A stretch of 37,150 nt of DNA from Pedobacter sp. ASV17 (GTDB lineage Bacteria; Bacteroidota; Bacteroidia; Sphingobacteriales; Sphingobacteriaceae): contig NZ_JAELTX010000049.1 of NCBI RefSeq assembly GCF_016429065.1, positions 1 through 37,150 of the forward strand. Reading direction: 5' to 3'. The notes below the pieces were generated by a model that was not told where the DNA came from, searched no databases, and was given only the letters and a program-made list of their open reading frames with translations. Shown piece after piece: positions 24,033 to 31,414 of this stretch (positions are counted from its first letter, which is position 1; every line of letters begins with the position of its first letter). The translations under genes were made by a program, and so were the position numbers.

Positions 24033-25847
24033 ATGGATATATTGCAATACCTGATAGAGCTTTTAAAAACCCGTAAACAAATAGGAATTGAAGGCTTGGG
24101 TACTTTTTACAAAAAGAAAACACCAGGAAGGTACGATGCAGAAACTCACTCGTTTTTGCCTCCTAGCTATGCATTGGAGTTCAGCTCCGATGTTTTGGAG
24201 CACACCAACCTATCGCAATATATCCAAACCAAAAGAGGGATTTCCGAAGATTCGGCCAAATATTTCATTAGCCAATTTGTTGGAGAAGTACATAAAGGCT
24301 TGCAAAATGGCCAATATAGCTTAGAAAATTTAGGAACACTTCAGCAAACAGGTAACCAAATAGCATTTACGGCAAACCAAGATATCAATATTGGTTTCGA
24401 CTTTTTTGCCCTGCCTACGGTTACGGCAAATGTTCAGCATGTAGAGCCTACGCCTACCCAACCAGAAGTAGAGCTAACAAATGAAGCAACGGAAATTCGA
24501 GAACCAGCCATTGAGCATGTAGAAGTTCCCGAATTTGAACATGAAATGGCCAGACTAGGCGACGAAGTTATTGAAGAAACAGCACAGCCTGTTGAAGATA
24601 ACGAGACTACGCCGCTAGAAGATGTTCAAGAAGTGGTTACATCGGAAGAAACCACGGAACAACCATTAGTTGAGGAAGCTGAGGTACCTGCGGAAGAAAC
24701 CATTATTGAAAGTCAAGAAGAGGCTGAAAATGGCGGTACTTCTATCGAAAATAATGAAGCGACTGACGAAGAAGTGCATGAGGAAATAGCGGAAGTTGAA
24801 GCCAAGGAAGTATCTGATAACACTGATGCTCCCATTGAAAGTAACGAATCTGCAGAAGAAGAGGTACGAAAAGAAATAACGGAAGTTGAAACGAAGGAAG
24901 AAGCTGAAGATACCACTACGTCTATCGAAAGTAATGAGTCTACAGACGAAGAAGTATATGAGGAAATAGCGGAAGTAAATACCGAAAATCCAACAGGTGA
25001 AAGTGAGGAAGAGCAGGAAATAGGTGAAACTTGGAGCTTTGAAGGCGAAAATGTGATTTCTGACAATGACGTATACGAGGAGAAAGATGCTGAACAAAGT
25101 GAAAACACTACGCATACTGAAACAACAAATACAGCGGGCAACGATAGAGATTTTATTCCACGTAATGAGTTCAGAACTGAAAAAGAGGACGACTTTAAGT
25201 TAACCTCTACTACACACGAGTGGGATTTTGACAATGTTCGCAGTAGAGTTTCAGAAGAAAACACGCTGATTGGCGAATATGATAATGACGAGCTAGAAGA
25301 GCCTATTGAAGAAGAGAAAAGAACCATGCCACTTTATCAGAAAGTGAGTATTGGTTTATTGATTTTGGCAGTACTAATCGCCATTATTTATTTTGTAAAA
25401 CCTGAATTGTTTCAACATTTTGGTAAAAGTGGCGTTAATCCAAACGAAAAAATGGTATTACCAATGGAACGTAGCAACCTTCAAACCCAAAAAGACTCGC
25501 TAGATTTTGCAGATAGCATCATGCAAAATGCGGAAAAAGTGGGATTAGATGTACAACCTGCCAAGGATACCATCAAAGTAACGGCTAAAAAGAGTGAAGT
25601 AAAACCAACCGAAACCTATGATATCATTGCAGCAGCTTTCGCTAGAGATTCAGAAGTAGAGGAATATATAGCCTACATGAAAAAGCATGGCTTTGAAGCA
25701 AAAGTAGCTAAAATGCCAGGTAAGCTTTATAAAAAAATCAGTATTGCATCGTACAACAATATCGATTCGGCACAAAAATACGTTGTTAAATTCCGTAAGC
25801 AGTTCAATAGTCCAAAAATGTACGTACAGACCATTAAAAATAATTAA
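24033..25847 (+). CDS. HU-CCDC81-like / SPOR-domain single-pass membrane protein
   Basis: A 604-residue protein with an unusual layout. Residues 1-130 (MDILQYLIELLKTRKQIGIE...) look like the bacterial HU-CCDC81-type pair of HU-fold domains and would face the cytoplasm. Residues ~140-430 form a very acidic, low-complexity linker that includes three 30-residue repeats (232-321). A single TM segment (about 436-458, VSIGLLILAVLIAIIYFV) follows, and residues ~525-604 form a SPOR domain (YDIIAAAFARDSEVEEYIAY...), which in known proteins binds denuded septal peptidoglycan. The fusion may connect the nucleoid or cytoplasmic side to the cell wall. It is followed after 6 bases by exbB. Confidence 0.85.
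   Translation: MDILQYLIELLKTRKQIGIEGLGTFYKKKTPGRYDAETHSFLPPSYALEFSSDVLEHTNLSQYIQTKRGISEDSAKYFISQFVGEVHKGLQNGQYSLENLGTLQQTGNQIAFTANQDINIGFDFFALPTVTANVQHVEPTPTQPEVELTNEATEIREPAIEHVEVPEFEHEMARLGDEVIEETAQPVEDNETTPLEDVQEVVTSEETTEQPLVEEAEVPAEETIIESQEEAENGGTSIENNEATDEEVHEEIAEVEAKEVSDNTDAPIESNESAEEEVRKEITEVETKEEAEDTTTSIESNESTDEEVYEEIAEVNTENPTGESEEEQEIGETWSFEGENVISDNDVYEEKDAEQSENTTHTETTNTAGNDRDFIPRNEFRTEKEDDFKLTSTTHEWDFDNVRSRVSEENTLIGEYDNDELEEPIEEEKRTMPLYQKVSIGLLILAVLIAIIYFVKPELFQHFGKSGVNPNEKMVLPMERSNLQTQKDSLDFADSIMQNAEKVGLDVQPAKDTIKVTAKKSEVKPTETYDIIAAAFARDSEVEEYIAYMKKHGFEAKVAKMPGKLYKKISIASYNNIDSAQKYVVKFRKQFNSPKMYVQTIKNN
24726..24995 (+). repeat. Three tandem 90-base repeats inside the HU-SPOR gene
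   Basis: Units at 24726-24815, 24816-24905 and 24906-24995 each encode 30 residues built around a core such as SIESNESTDEEVYEEIAEV. They are diverged at the DNA level and in frame, so length change by unit loss or gain would keep the protein open. They form part of the acidic cytoplasmic linker. Confidence 0.75.
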
Positions 25848-25853
25848 CACACA

Positions 25854-26564
25854 ATGATATTATTACTAACCACTTTACAAGATACCGTACAAAATTTAGC
25901 GGATACAGCTCAAACGGTACCTACCACAGCAGTAAAACCTCAAGAGCCTCTTCATTTTATTGACTTGCTTTTTAAAGGCGGTTGGGTGATGATCCCACTT
26001 ACGTTATTGGCCTTTTTAGGTTTGGTAATTTTCATCGAAAGATATATAACCATACGCAAAGCATCTAAAGACGATACCAATTTATTATTTCAAATCAGAC
26101 AAAACATTAAAGAAGGAAGATTAGAAAGCGCCATTGCCTTATGTAAAAATACCCCTGCTCCTTTAGCTCGCATGCTAGAGAAAGGTTTAAAGCGTATTGG
26201 TCGTCCTATTAAAGATATCGAAGGGGCTATTGAAAACACTGGCAAATTAGAAGTAGCCAAACTAGAAAAGAACATTGGAATTTTAGGGATCATTGCGGGT
26301 ATTGCACCCATGCTTGGTTTCGTAGGTACTATCATTGGTGTAATTACCATTTTCCAAAGGGTAGCTGCAGAGGGCGCTATCGAAATTGGTACCATCTCAG
26401 ACGGTCTCTATACTAAAATGATTACTTCGGCAACGGGCTTGATCATCGGTATCATGGCTTATGTACTTTACCACATCTTAAACATGATGGTAGAGAAAAT
26501 CATCCTTAAAATGGAAACCGAAGCAATTGAATTTATCGATCTTTTAGAAGAACCAGGAAAATAA
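25854..26564 (+). CDS. exbB: ExbB/TolQ/MotA-family proton channel protein
   Basis: A 236-residue inner-membrane protein that forms, with ExbD, the proton-driven motor powering TonB. Three TM segments are visible (about 43-63, 141-167 and 186-210), with the family block APMLGFVGTIIGVITIFQ in the second and the proton-path glycines and threonines in TSATGLIIGIMAYVLYH in the third. The first 35 residues form a polar N-terminal extension rich in T, Q and P. The exbD gene overlaps its stop by one base. The local genes suggest use with the TPR, barrel and SPOR proteins rather than ordinary siderophore uptake. Confidence 0.93.
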   Translation: MILLLTTLQDTVQNLADTAQTVPTTAVKPQEPLHFIDLLFKGGWVMIPLTLLAFLGLVIFIERYITIRKASKDDTNLLFQIRQNIKEGRLESAIALCKNTPAPLARMLEKGLKRIGRPIKDIEGAIENTGKLEVAKLEKNIGILGIIAGIAPMLGFVGTIIGVITIFQRVAAEGAIEIGTISDGLYTKMITSATGLIIGIMAYVLYHILNMMVEKIILKMETEAIEFIDLLEEPGK

Positions 26565-26965
26565 TGAATTTAAAAAACAGAAAAAAGGGTCATGTAGAGG
26601 TGCATACCGCTGCCTTAAACGACATCATGTTTTTCTTGATGCTGTTTTTCCTATTGGCTTCTGCTGTAGTAAATCCACAAGTGGTGAAGTTATTGCTTCC
26701 CCGATCCTCTTCTGGTCAACAGGCGAATAACCAAAAATCCATTACGGTAAGTATCGACGAAAATCTTAACTATTTCGTTGATAAAAAACCAGTAAGCCTA
26801 GAGGCGATGGAAGGCCAAATACAAAGCCAAATACAACAAGATACAGACTTAACCATCGTATTATATGTGGCTAGAGGGGTATCTATCGAGAATACCATGA
26901 AAGTGTTCGATGTGGCTAACAAATTGAAATTGAAAGTTGTTCTTGCTGTAGAGCAAAAGAAATAA
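26564..26965 (+). CDS. exbD: ExbD/TolR-family protein
   Basis: A 133-residue protein with a short cytoplasmic basic start, one TM segment (about 19-38) and a periplasmic domain (about 50-133). D20 in LNDIMFFLMLFFLLAS is the membrane aspartate that carries protons in ExbD/TolR. It partners ExbB, with which it overlaps by one base, and tonB starts 2 bases after its stop. Confidence 0.93.
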   Translation: MNLKNRKKGHVEVHTAALNDIMFFLMLFFLLASAVVNPQVVKLLLPRSSSGQQANNQKSITVSIDENLNYFVDKKPVSLEAMEGQIQSQIQQDTDLTIVLYVARGVSIENTMKVFDVANKLKLKVVLAVEQKK

Positions 26966-26967
26966 AC

Positions 26968-27783
26968 ATGGCACATAACCATAAGGAAGAAAATAATTAC
27001 CCAAAAGCTTTAGCCATTTCTACTGTGCTGATGGGAGGTTTTATTGCGCTAAGTTTCTTTTGGATCATTGGTAAATTTGAACCCAATGAAGAATTGGGAA
27101 TGGGTGGTATGGTAGTTAACTACGGTACTTCAGTAACGGGCATGGGAACTGATTATACCAGCACAGAAGAGCCTTCAACAGCTCCCGATGCCAATAATAA
27201 AAAACCAGATCAAGTTACTCCAGATCCTACGACCAAAAGTGTTGCCACACAATTGAGCGATAAGAACATCACTACACAGGACAATGAAGAGTCGGTAGCT
27301 GTAAATACTAAGGAAACCAAAAACAACGCCAACCCTAGCAATAAAACCGACAATAAAGTAGAGCAACCTGCCATTAACCCTAACGCCATTTATAAAGGCA
27401 AAAAAAATAATGCCACAGGCGGTGGTGACGGTACAGGTAGTGAACCTGGCAACCAAGGCGATCCTGATGGTGACCCCTTAGCGCCTTTCTATGGTGATGG
27501 TGGTTCTGGATTCGGTAATAAACCGCTACCCTTAAGTCATTTCAGAAACTTGGTAAAACCAGACGATGATGGTCAGGAAACTGGAACCATTATGGTTAAA
27601 ATACAAGTAAATAAATCAGGACGAATAGTAAGTGCTACCGCTGGTGCAAGGGGAACTACTTTTTCTAACAGTGCTTTATTCCGTAAATGTGAAAATGCGA
27701 TGCTCCAAGCATCTTTAAACGCAATTGCCAAAGGCCCTGAAATCCGCGTTTTTTTCGTGCCTTTTAGATTTATTGTAAAGTAA
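26968..27783 (+). CDS. tonB: TonB-family energy transducer
   Basis: A 271-residue protein with the TonB order: short cytoplasmic start, TM at about 13-35 (ALAISTVLMGGFIALSFFWI), a long periplasmic linker rich in N, T, P and G (about 40-185, with GGGDGTGSEPGNQGDPDGDP), and a C-terminal domain (about 186-271) with the GTIMVKIQVNKSGRIVSATA beta strands and a FVPFRFIVK end. It transmits motor energy to an outer-membrane partner, perhaps the barrel encoded at 22295. The linker is glycine-, asparagine- and acid-rich rather than the classic PE/PK repeat. Confidence 0.85.
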   Translation: MAHNHKEENNYPKALAISTVLMGGFIALSFFWIIGKFEPNEELGMGGMVVNYGTSVTGMGTDYTSTEEPSTAPDANNKKPDQVTPDPTTKSVATQLSDKNITTQDNEESVAVNTKETKNNANPSNKTDNKVEQPAINPNAIYKGKKNNATGGGDGTGSEPGNQGDPDGDPLAPFYGDGGSGFGNKPLPLSHFRNLVKPDDDGQETGTIMVKIQVNKSGRIVSATAGARGTTFSNSALFRKCENAMLQASLNAIAKGPEIRVFFVPFRFIVK

Positions 27784-28114
27784 TCTCTTTCTTAATACTC
27801 GTCATTTCGGGTTAACAGAGGCTTACCCTAATTCGTCATTTCGATCCCGACCCTTCGGGAGAGAAATCTTTGGATATGAAATTTTAAAGTACCCGAAATG
27901 ACGACCTACAACGACTAGTATAAACTTAATACATTCTCCGAAGCAATCCCACAACACTAGTAATAGTAAGCCGCTTGAAGATTGGTTTACGCTGTAGCTG
28001 CTTCGCGGTCGTACCTCGCAATGACGACCTGCAACCTTATAACCTACCAAAACCTGTGAGGTTTGAGCCAAAACCATGGCAAAAAATTAAAACTTCACCT
28101 ATCTTTGAAACATC
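27784..28114. repeat. Repeat-filled gap between tonB and folC
   Basis: CGTCATTTCGGGTTA (27800-27814) is inverted as TACCCGAAATGACG (27890-27903), with GATCCCGACCCTTCGGGAGA inside. A GAAGCAATC/CGCAATGACGA element spans about 27939-28030. AAAACCTGTGAGGTTT lies at about 28050-28065. These are three repeat families side by side, and no gene is evident apart from the folC promoter at the end. Confidence 0.7.
28100..28107 (+). promoter_or_regulatory. Candidate -7 box of folC
   Basis: TATCTTTG matches TAnnTTTG and ends 8 bases before the folC ATG at 28115, which predicts a transcript that starts at or next to the start codon. It suggests folC is separate from the tonB transcript. Confidence 0.5.
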
Positions 28115-29404
28115 ATGATGAACTACAGCCAAACCGTCGAATATCTCTACAGTCGTCTACCCATGTTTACCAGAGTTGGAGCAGTGGCTTTCAAAAAAGA
28201 TTTACATAATACCATTGCCTTCTGCTCGGCCTTAAACAACCCACAAAACCAATACAAAACCATCCATATTGGTGGTACCAATGGAAAAGGCTCCACCTCG
28301 CACATGTTGGCTGCCATCTTGCAAAAAGCAGGCTATAAAACAGGTTTATATACCTCTCCTCACCTCAAAGATTTTAGGGAACGCATCCGCATTAATGGCA
28401 AAATGGTATCAAAAAGCTTTGTAACCAATTTTGTAAAACAACAACAGCCACTAATCGAAGAAATTGAGCCATCCTTTTTTGAAGTGACCGTAGCCATGGC
28501 CTTCTCCTATTTTGCACAGGAAAAAATAGACGTAGCTATTATTGAAGTAGGCTTAGGCGGCAGGCTCGATTCTACCAATATCATCCAGCCCGACCTATCT
28601 ATCATTACGAACATCAGTCTCGACCATACCAATATGTTGGGCAATACTTTTGCCGAAATTGCCTTTGAAAAAGCAGGAATCATTAAGCAAAATACGCCAG
28701 TAATTATTGGGGAGCACCATCCCGAAACAGATCCCGTTTTCATAGAAAAAGCAAAAGAGCAAAGCGCAACATTAACATTTGCCGAAGACGAATTATCTAT
28801 TGCTAGCGCTAAATCAAAATCGAATTTACTGCAATTAAACATCCAAGGAATTAAGGACAACACCACTACTGAACTAAGCTTAGATTTAACGGGAAATTAC
28901 CAACGAAAAAACATCCTCACGGTGCTGCAATCTGTTAGGGCATTGAGAGCAATTGGCTACAAAATTGAAGATAAAGCCGTTTTTGAAGCACTAAAAAGCG
29001 TAAAAAAAATAACAGGCTTACAAGGCAGATGGCAAACCTTATCTAAAAATCCTTTGGTGATTTGTGATACAGGACATAATAAGGCTGGCATTGCCGAAGT
29101 GGTACAAAACATTCAACAAACACCGCATGAACAGCTCCACATGGTCATTGGGATGGTGAAAGACAAAGACATTACCGCGGTACTATCACTATTGCCCCAA
29201 AAAGCCAACTATTACTTTTGCCAACCAGAATTGGAAAGAGCTTTGCCCGCACAAGAACTTGCCGAGCAAGCCGCTAGCTTTAATTTGAAAGGCCACGTGT
29301 GCAATAGTGTTGCCACCGCTTTAGCCAAAGCAAAGTCAAAAGCACAACCAAAAGATTTAATTTTTGTTGGTGGAAGCACTTTTGTAGTGGCCGAAATTAT
29401 ATAA
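28115..29404 (+). CDS. folC: Bifunctional dihydrofolate / folylpolyglutamate synthase
   Basis: A 429-residue Mur-ligase-family enzyme that adds glutamate to dihydropteroate and to folates using ATP. The P-loop GGTNGKGST is at 53-61, TGLYTSPHLKDFRERI at about 75-90 is the FolC signature, VGLGGRLDSTN (about 144-154) holds the DxxN-type metal and nucleotide region, and DTGHNKAGI (about 316) is the C-terminal signature. Length is normal. ATG codons at 28115 and 28118 both suit; the -7 box lies so close that the mRNA may be leaderless. folC beside exbB-exbD-tonB is a recurrent order in Bacteroidota. Confidence 0.95.
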   Translation: MMNYSQTVEYLYSRLPMFTRVGAVAFKKDLHNTIAFCSALNNPQNQYKTIHIGGTNGKGSTSHMLAAILQKAGYKTGLYTSPHLKDFRERIRINGKMVSKSFVTNFVKQQQPLIEEIEPSFFEVTVAMAFSYFAQEKIDVAIIEVGLGGRLDSTNIIQPDLSIITNISLDHTNMLGNTFAEIAFEKAGIIKQNTPVIIGEHHPETDPVFIEKAKEQSATLTFAEDELSIASAKSKSNLLQLNIQGIKDNTTTELSLDLTGNYQRKNILTVLQSVRALRAIGYKIEDKAVFEALKSVKKITGLQGRWQTLSKNPLVICDTGHNKAGIAEVVQNIQQTPHEQLHMVIGMVKDKDITAVLSLLPQKANYYFCQPELERALPAQELAEQAASFNLKGHVCNSVATALAKAKSKAQPKDLIFVGGSTFVVAEII

Positions 29405-29514
29405 ACCTTCCTCATCTCAAAAAATGAACCCAATTCCACTAAATGAGATGAAATATTTACAATATTGCCCTTTTAACTTAATGGGCATTTGATACCTTTA
29501 TAAAAAAATCATCA

Positions 29515-31185
29515 ATGAAAGTAAAATTCCTGTGCTTTTCCATTGCTATCTTATTTGCAAGTGGTGCAAGCGCCCAAAAGACAACTAAATCAACTGCTAC
29601 AACCTCTACATCAAACTATCCACAAACCGTTGCCAGACCTAAACTTGTAGTAGGTATGGTAGTAGACCAAATGCGTTGGGATTATCTTTATCGCTTTTAT
29701 AGCCGATACGGGCAAGGAGGTTTCAAACGTTTAATCAATGAAGGATTTTCAGCCGAAAACACTTTAATTCCATACACACCTACGCTCACCGCTTGTGGCC
29801 ACTCTTCGGTATATACTGGCTCGGTGCCAGCCATTAATGGGATTATTGGCAACAACTGGTTCGATCCACAATTAGGCAGAGATGTTTACTGTGTGGAAGA
29901 TAAGGACGTAAGTACTGTAGGCAGTACCAGTAAAGAAGGATTAATGTCGCCTAAAAACTTATTGGTGACTACGATGACCGACGAGTTACGCATGGCTACT
30001 AATTTTAGAAGTAAGGTAATCAGTATGTCCATTAAAGACAGGGGGGCTATCTTACCTGGCGGGCACACCGCAAATGGTTCTTATTGGTATGATGATTTGA
30101 CTGGAAGTTTCATTACCAGTACCCACTACATGCAGCAATTACCTGCTTGGGTAAATGAGTTTAATGCCAGAAAACTACCTAACACCTATTTTGCCAAAGA
30201 TTGGCATACACTTTACCCGATTGAAACCTATACAGAAAGTACTGCAGACGACAAGCCTTACGAAAGAGTATTCAAAGGCGAAAAAACGGCTACCTTTCCC
30301 CACCTATTTAAACAATATGTGAATAAAAACTATTCCATGATGGCCAGCATGCCTTATGGCAATACCTTCACCCTAGAATTTGCAAAAGCGGCTATTCCTG
30401 CTGAAAAACTTGGACAAACAGGCAATACCGACTTCCTAGCGGTAAGTTTATCTTCAACCGATTATGTAGGGCATCAGTTTGGACCAAACTCTATCGAACT
30501 AGAAGATACTTACTTAAGATTAGATAAAGATTTAGAAGACTTTTTTAACTACTTGGATAAAACCATTGGCAAAGGAAACTACTTGTTTTTCTTAACTGCC
30601 GACCATGGTGTAACCCACGTACCAGGCTTTTCAAAAGAGAACAAATTACCAGGTGGAGGGCTAAATCCGAAGAAATACAAAACCGAATTAGACAGTTTGA
30701 TTTTAAAGGAATTCAAGGTAAAAGATGCCATCTTCACTTTGATCAACAATCAACTGATTTTTGACACTGATGCCATTAAAGCGGCGAATGCAGACTATAG
30801 CAAAATCAAACAACTAAGTATTGATTACTTGATTAAACAAGAAGGTGTACTTAATGCTGTAGATGTTAAGAATTTGGGCAACGCAAGTCTTCCTCAAGAG
30901 ATAAAGAATAAAATCACTAATGGTTATAACGCTCGTAGAAGTGGTGATGTTTACATTATACTGGATGCAGGTTGGTATCCAACGTTAAACCCTGGTACTG
31001 GCCATGCGGCATGGAATCCTTACGACAGTCATATTCCTGCGGTATTTATGGGCTGGGGAATTAAACCAGGCAAAACCAACAAACCTTATGCAATGACCGA
31101 CATTGCCCCTACCATCTCTGCATTACTTCACATTCAACAGCCTAGTGGCAGTATTGGTAACGTGATTATCGAAGCGATGAAATAA
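29515..31185 (+). CDS. pafA: PafA-type alkaline phosphatase
   Basis: A 556-residue exported phosphomonoesterase with signal peptide MKVKFLCFSIAILFASGASAQ. Key residues match the Elizabethkingia PafA site: metal ligand D51 (GMVVDQMRWD), nucleophile T92 (LTACGHSS), the asparagine in GNNW (113-114), K174 and R176 in SIKDRGA that contact the phosphate, STDYVGHQFGP (D and H), ADHGVTH, and the last histidine in GTGHAAWNP. The K/R/N set points to monoesters rather than phosphodiesters. It releases phosphate from organic phosphates outside the inner membrane. It is alone between a possible hairpin region and a strong terminator. A weak TACCTTTA (29493-29500) could be the -7 box. Confidence 0.92.
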   Translation: MKVKFLCFSIAILFASGASAQKTTKSTATTSTSNYPQTVARPKLVVGMVVDQMRWDYLYRFYSRYGQGGFKRLINEGFSAENTLIPYTPTLTACGHSSVYTGSVPAINGIIGNNWFDPQLGRDVYCVEDKDVSTVGSTSKEGLMSPKNLLVTTMTDELRMATNFRSKVISMSIKDRGAILPGGHTANGSYWYDDLTGSFITSTHYMQQLPAWVNEFNARKLPNTYFAKDWHTLYPIETYTESTADDKPYERVFKGEKTATFPHLFKQYVNKNYSMMASMPYGNTFTLEFAKAAIPAEKLGQTGNTDFLAVSLSSTDYVGHQFGPNSIELEDTYLRLDKDLEDFFNYLDKTIGKGNYLFFLTADHGVTHVPGFSKENKLPGGGLNPKKYKTELDSLILKEFKVKDAIFTLINNQLIFDTDAIKAANADYSKIKQLSIDYLIKQEGVLNAVDVKNLGNASLPQEIKNKITNGYNARRSGDVYIILDAGWYPTLNPGTGHAAWNPYDSHIPAVFMGWGIKPGKTNKPYAMTDIAPTISALLHIQQPSGSIGNVIIEAMK

Positions 31186-31208
31186 GCAATTATCAAATTC
31201 ATAATATG

Positions 31209-31248
31209 AATCCTCAATTCACTCATCCGAATTGGGGATTTTTATTTT
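31209..31248 (+). terminator. Rho-independent terminator
   Basis: AATCCTCAATTC (31209-31220) pairs with GAATTGGGGATT (31229-31240), 12 bp with one G-T pair and an 8-base loop, followed by TTTATTTT. It ends the pafA transcript. Confidence 0.85.
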
Positions 31249-31414
31249 AGGTAAATGTTTATTGCCATTTAGATAACAAACAGTTGCTACTTTTAAGATA
31301 TGCTCAACAGCTACACCTTGTCAAAACCCTTATAAAAATGTACATTTGGTCAGTAATTTCTAACCAATTTTATACTGATCAAAAGCAATTTTCCCCTCTG
31401 GGAATTTACATACT

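Noticed and set aside
24666..25327. Long minus-strand open frames of 149 and 204 codons opposite the HU-SPOR gene
   Set aside because: They arise from the biased acidic repeats on the plus strand, and give serine- or phenylalanine-rich products without family features. The plus-strand gene is clearly real.
27823..28077. 84-codon minus-strand frame in the tonB-folC gap
   Set aside because: It is made wholly of intergenic repeat sequence.
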